A stretch of 7,777 nt of DNA, from assembly GCA_016870695.1 (NCBI GenBank), contig VGAV01000102.1:1-7777 (forward strand), given 5' to 3'. The first letter of the stretch is position 1, and every line of letters begins with the position of its first letter. The position numbers and the translations under genes are program-made. The notes beneath the pieces are model-generated. The model saw only the letters and a list, made by a program, of their open reading frames with translations, made no database searches and had not been told where the DNA came from. Positions 5,330 to 7,777 of this stretch are shown one piece after another. This DNA is from Actinomycetota bacterium. Lineage in GTDB: Bacteria; Actinomycetota; Actinomycetes; Actinomycetales; Microbacteriaceae.

Positions 5330-7278
5330 CCACCGCACCCGCCGTCTCGTCCGTCGAGACCGCCTCCGACCCCGCTCCCCTGCAGCCCCTGCTGAACGAC
5401 GCCGTCATCGTCCTCCGCGCCCCGACGCAGGTCTGGTCCGATCACACGGGCGACATCGGCTCCGCGGCCGTCCACGGGGTGTACCACGGTGACGTCCGTC
5501 ACGTGCGGGCGATGGCCCTCTCGTGCGACGGGTCGGCCGTCGAATGGATCTCCGCCGCCCCCGACGGCCCCTCCCGCATCGTCTTCGGCGGTCTGCTGCG
5601 CGGCCTCGACGACCCCACCCCCGACCCGAAGCTGCGGCTGCTGCGCGACCGCCGCGTCGCCGACGGCCGCGTCAGCGAGACGTGGACGCTGCGCTCCCGC
5701 GTCGCCGAGCCCGTGTCGACGACCCTCCGCCTGACGCTCACCCCCGAGTTCGCGCAGCTCCACGAGGTGAAGTCCGGGCACGCGCGCCCCCGCCCCGCCG
5801 CGTCCGACGCGGGGAACGACATGATCCGCCTCGACGCCGGCGCGCAGGGCCTCGAGCTCGTCGCGCCGCGCGGGCGGGTGGCATCCGGAACCGACGGGAT
5901 CGAGGTGAGCTGGGACGTCGACGTCCCCGCGTTCGGCACCGCGGAGATCGGCTTCACCCTGACGCTCCACGACGACGCCCTCGTCGTGGGCGGCGCCACC
6001 GCCGCCCCGCGGTGGGATGCCGCCGCCGTCGCCGCCGCAGCCCCCGATCCCCGCCTCGCGCGGTGGCTCGAGCGGGCGCTCGGGGATCTCGACGCGCTGC
6101 GTCTCGTCCTGCCCGAGGACCCGCGCGACGAGTTCTTCGCCGCCGGGGCGCCGTGGTTCTTCACCCTCTTCGGCCGCGACTCGCTCTGGGCCGCGCGGCT
6201 CGCCCTGCCCCTGGACCGTGAGATCGCGGCATCCACTCTCCGCGTGCTCGCCCGACTTCAGGCGACCGAGGACGACGCGCAGACCGCCCAGGAGCCCGGC
6301 AAGATCCTGCACGAGCTGCGGGCGTCGGCCCTGGAGATCCCGGGCGAGGGCATCGTGCTGCCGCCGAAGTACTACGGCAGCGTCGACTCGACCCCCCTGT
6401 GGATCTGCCTGCTCGCCGACGCCTGGCGTGCCGGCATGCCGGACGAGGAGGTCCGCGAGCTCCTCCCCGCGCTCCGCGCCGCCCTCGGCTGGATCCGCGA
6501 CAGCGGCGACAGCGACGGCGACGGCTTCCTCGACTACATCGACCGCCTCGGCACCGGCCTGGCGAACCAGGGCTGGAAGGACTCCGGCGACTCCATCCAA
6601 TGGCGCGACGGCCGCCTCGCCCACGGACCGATCGCCCTGTGTGAGGTGCAGGCGTACGCCTACGAGGCCGCCCTGTCCGGCGCGGACCTGCTCGAGCGGT
6701 TCGGAGATGCGGCGGATGCCACCGAGGCGGCGACCTGGCGCGATTGGGCGGCCGATCTGCGCGGGCGCTTCGCCGCCGCGTACTGGGTGGAGACGCCCGA
6801 GGGGCGCTACCCCGCCGTGGCGCTGGACCGGGACAAGCGCCCGGTCGACACGCTCACCAGCAACATCGGGCACCTGATCGGTACGGGGATCCTGTCCGCC
6901 GACGACGAGGCGCACGTCGCGACGCTGCTCCTCGACCCGTCGATGTCGAGCGGGTACGGCATCCGCACGATGTCCACCGGCGCCGCGGGATACTGGCCGC
7001 TGTCGTACCACGGGGGCAGCGTGTGGGTGCACGACACCGCCATCGCCGTCCACGGCATGCTGCGCGCGGGCCTGGACGCTCCGGCCCGCCAGGTGGTCGA
7101 GGGACTCCTGGATGCCGCCGAGGGCTTCGCCTTCCGCGTGCCCGAGCTGCACTCCGGCGACCCCCGCGCGCAGTCGTCCGTGCCCACGTCGTACCCGGCC
7201 GCCTGCCGGCCGCAGGCGTGGTCGGCCGCGGCCGCCGTGGTGTGCCTGACGGCGCTGAAGTCCGGCACGCGGTCCTGA
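5326..7278 (+). CDS. Cytoplasmic glycosidase with glycogen-debranching-type N-domain and (alpha/alpha)6 catalytic domain
   Basis: This is a 650-residue protein. Residues about 22-210 match the beta-rich GDE_N_bis domain (LNDAVIVL, then GVYHGDVRHV). Residues about 240-645 form an (alpha/alpha)6 barrel of the amylo-alpha-1,6-glucosidase/MGH1-like type. Recognisable pieces are FFTLFGRDSLWAARLAL (278-294), GKILHELR, NQGWKDSGDS (414-423), YHGGSVWVHDT (561-571), PELHSG (606-611) and ACRPQAWSAAA (626-636). By analogy with GH63 and related barrels, D419 is the candidate catalytic acid and E607 a candidate base; this is inference. There is no signal peptide, so it should act inside the cell on imported sugar. 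AGGAG (5311-5315) precedes the ATG by 10 bases. Databases often label such proteins glycogen debranching enzyme, but the transporter context favours an imported oligosaccharide or glucoside. The family is firm; substrate and linkage are unknown. Confidence 0.85.
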   Translation: MTTAPAVSSVETASDPAPLQPLLNDAVIVLRAPTQVWSDHTGDIGSAAVHGVYHGDVRHVRAMALSCDGSAVEWISAAPDGPSRIVFGGLLRGLDDPTPDPKLRLLRDRRVADGRVSETWTLRSRVAEPVSTTLRLTLTPEFAQLHEVKSGHARPRPAASDAGNDMIRLDAGAQGLELVAPRGRVASGTDGIEVSWDVDVPAFGTAEIGFTLTLHDDALVVGGATAAPRWDAAAVAAAAPDPRLARWLERALGDLDALRLVLPEDPRDEFFAAGAPWFFTLFGRDSLWAARLALPLDREIAASTLRVLARLQATEDDAQTAQEPGKILHELRASALEIPGEGIVLPPKYYGSVDSTPLWICLLADAWRAGMPDEEVRELLPALRAALGWIRDSGDSDGDGFLDYIDRLGTGLANQGWKDSGDSIQWRDGRLAHGPIALCEVQAYAYEAALSGADLLERFGDAADATEAATWRDWAADLRGRFAAAYWVETPEGRYPAVALDRDKRPVDTLTSNIGHLIGTGILSADDEAHVATLLLDPSMSSGYGIRTMSTGAAGYWPLSYHGGSVWVHDTAIAVHGMLRAGLDAPARQVVEGLLDAAEGFAFRVPELHSGDPRAQSSVPTSYPAACRPQAWSAAAAVVCLTALKSGTRS

Positions 7279-7317
7279 CGCGCGGGCGTGGTCGGCTCGC
7301 GCGCCGTCGACGCTGTT

Positions 7318-7363
7318 CGCGAGTGGCCCCGGGGCGCCGCAGATGGCCCCGGGGCCACTCGCG
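7318..7363. terminator. Strong hairpin, likely terminator of the sugar operon
   Basis: Bases 7318-7335 and 7346-7363 pair perfectly over 18 bp around a 10-base loop (GCCGCAGATG). The hairpin begins 39 bases after the glycosidase stop. Each arm contains the self-complementary CCCCGGGG, so TGGCCCCGGGG also occurs as a direct repeat (7324-7334 and 7344-7354). No T-run follows, which is common in actinobacterial terminators. It separates the operon from the dehydrogenase gene. It may alternatively be one copy of a dispersed intergenic palindrome. Confidence 0.7.
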
Positions 7364-7459
7364 CGCGCCGACACGACGCGTCAGAATGGAAGATGGATGC
7401 CGCAACGCCGCGGCACCGCCGCAGAGCCGCCCACAAGGCGGCCGAACACGAGGATCGCG

Positions 7460-7777
7460 ATGACCAACGCCCTGCCCCTGCCCGATTTCTCCCACGAGCG
7501 CGTGGAGGTGATCACGGGACGACGCAGCGGTCTGTTCATCGCCGTCGCCCTCCACTCCTCGGTGCTCGGCTCCGCCCTCGGCGGTGCCCGTCTGTGGACC
7601 TATCCCACCTGGAGCGACGCCCTCGGCGACGCACTGCGGCTGTCTGCGGCGATGACGTTGAAGAACGCCGCCGCGGGGCTCGACGCGGGCGGCGGGAAGG
7701 CCGTCATCGGGCTGCCCCTCGGCACCGAGCTGGATGCCGACCGTCGTCGCGCCGCGTTCCTCGATCTCGGCGACGCC
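7460..7777 (+). CDS. Leucine/phenylalanine/valine dehydrogenase, N-terminal part (cut by window end)
   Basis: The 106 visible residues form the N-terminal dimerisation/substrate domain of the Glu/Leu/Phe/Val dehydrogenase family, which oxidatively deaminates branched-chain or aromatic amino acids to 2-oxo acids with NAD+ in the cytoplasm. LGGARLWTY (40-48) is followed by MTLKNAAAGLDAGGGKAV (65-82). Counted from this ATG, L40, G41, G42, M65, K68 and K80 fall at the same numbers as in Bacillus leucine dehydrogenase, where K68 binds the substrate carboxylate and K80 is catalytic. This supports both the start and the function. One oddity is SALGG (38-42), where the family usually has PALGG. GAGGA (7450-7454) lies five bases upstream. 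A weak -10 candidate, CAGAAT, lies at 7382-7387. It is a separate unit beyond the hairpin at 7318-7363. The C-terminal NAD-binding domain lies outside the window. Confidence 0.9.
   Translation, partial: MTNALPLPDFSHERVEVITGRRSGLFIAVALHSSVLGSALGGARLWTYPTWSDALGDALRLSAAMTLKNAAAGLDAGGGKAVIGLPLGTELDADRRRAAFLDLGDA

Larger units (their letters stand above)
31..7738. repeat. Dispersed heptamer GGATGCC/GGCATCC, at least 17 copies
   Basis: GGATGCC reads on the + strand at 533, 731, 942, 1643, 2507, 4441, 6015, 6714, 7110, 7395 and 7732. Its complement GGCATCC begins at 31, 1470, 2540, 4370, 5880 and 6228. From base composition alone (about 71% GC, rough estimate) about two copies would be expected. 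Most are in genes, read in frame as GAT-GCC (Asp-Ala) or GCA-TCC (Ala-Ser), using codons otherwise rare here. The role is unknown; this entry marks the span over which the copies occur. Confidence 0.6.

Noticed and set aside
5266..7374. A 702-codon open frame on the - strand opposite the glycosidase gene
   Set aside because: It is biased G/A/R/V-rich text with no domain or ribosome site, and it is the mirror of the GC-rich codon usage of the + strand gene. Antisense open frames this long are expected at this GC content.
1..7777. tRNA, rRNA, CRISPR, insertion sequence, phage or defence genes
   Set aside because: I saw no cloverleaf-like stretch, no regularly spaced repeats, no transposase or integrase motifs, and no frameshifted genes. 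Composition is uniform, so recent transfer is not indicated.

Overview
The window is very GC-rich, compact actinobacterial DNA. Third codon positions are almost all G or C, promoters are TTGACA/TAnnnT-like, and the gene families are typical of Actinobacteria. Together with the frequent word GGATGCC/GGCATCC, this suggests Microbacteriaceae, most likely Microbacterium or a relative. The genus is an inference from style, not from a marker gene. No rRNA, tRNA, CRISPR array, IS element or phage gene was seen.

Layout. (1) 48-821, + strand: an IclR-family regulator whose start codon lies inside a cluster of repeated half-sites that looks like an operator. (2) 834-1844, - strand: a LacI-family regulator, convergent with the IclR gene. 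(3) 1845-2006: a divergent control region with back-to-back promoters, a perfect 14-bp LacI-type palindrome just downstream of the transporter -10, and a hairpin in the transporter leader. (4) 2007-7278, + strand: a tight operon of a lipoprotein sugar-binding protein, two CUT1-type ABC permeases (overlapping by ATGA) and a cytoplasmic glycosidase-like protein with a glycogen-debranching-type N-terminal domain and an (alpha/alpha)6 catalytic domain. (5) 7318-7363: an 18-bp perfect-stem hairpin, the likely operon terminator. (6) 7460-7777: the start of a leucine/phenylalanine/valine dehydrogenase cut off by the window end, a separate transcription unit.

How it works together (inference). The binding protein captures an unknown oligosaccharide or glycoside outside the cell. 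The two permeases import it, powered by an ATPase that is not encoded here and is presumably a shared MsiK/MsmK-type subunit from elsewhere. The cytoplasmic glycosidase then cleaves it. The LacI protein probably represses the operon until the sugar or a derivative binds it. The IclR gene may belong to a different system lying to the left of the window.

Most of this is an ordinary sugar-uptake locus. The points worth a second look are the unknown substrate and likely misleading 'debranching' label of the glycosidase, the strong excess of the heptamer GGATGCC with codon choice bent to fit it, a possible 18-codon relay ORF joining the second permease to the glycosidase, the IclR half-site cluster on the start codon, and the terminator-like hairpin, which may be a dispersed repeat.
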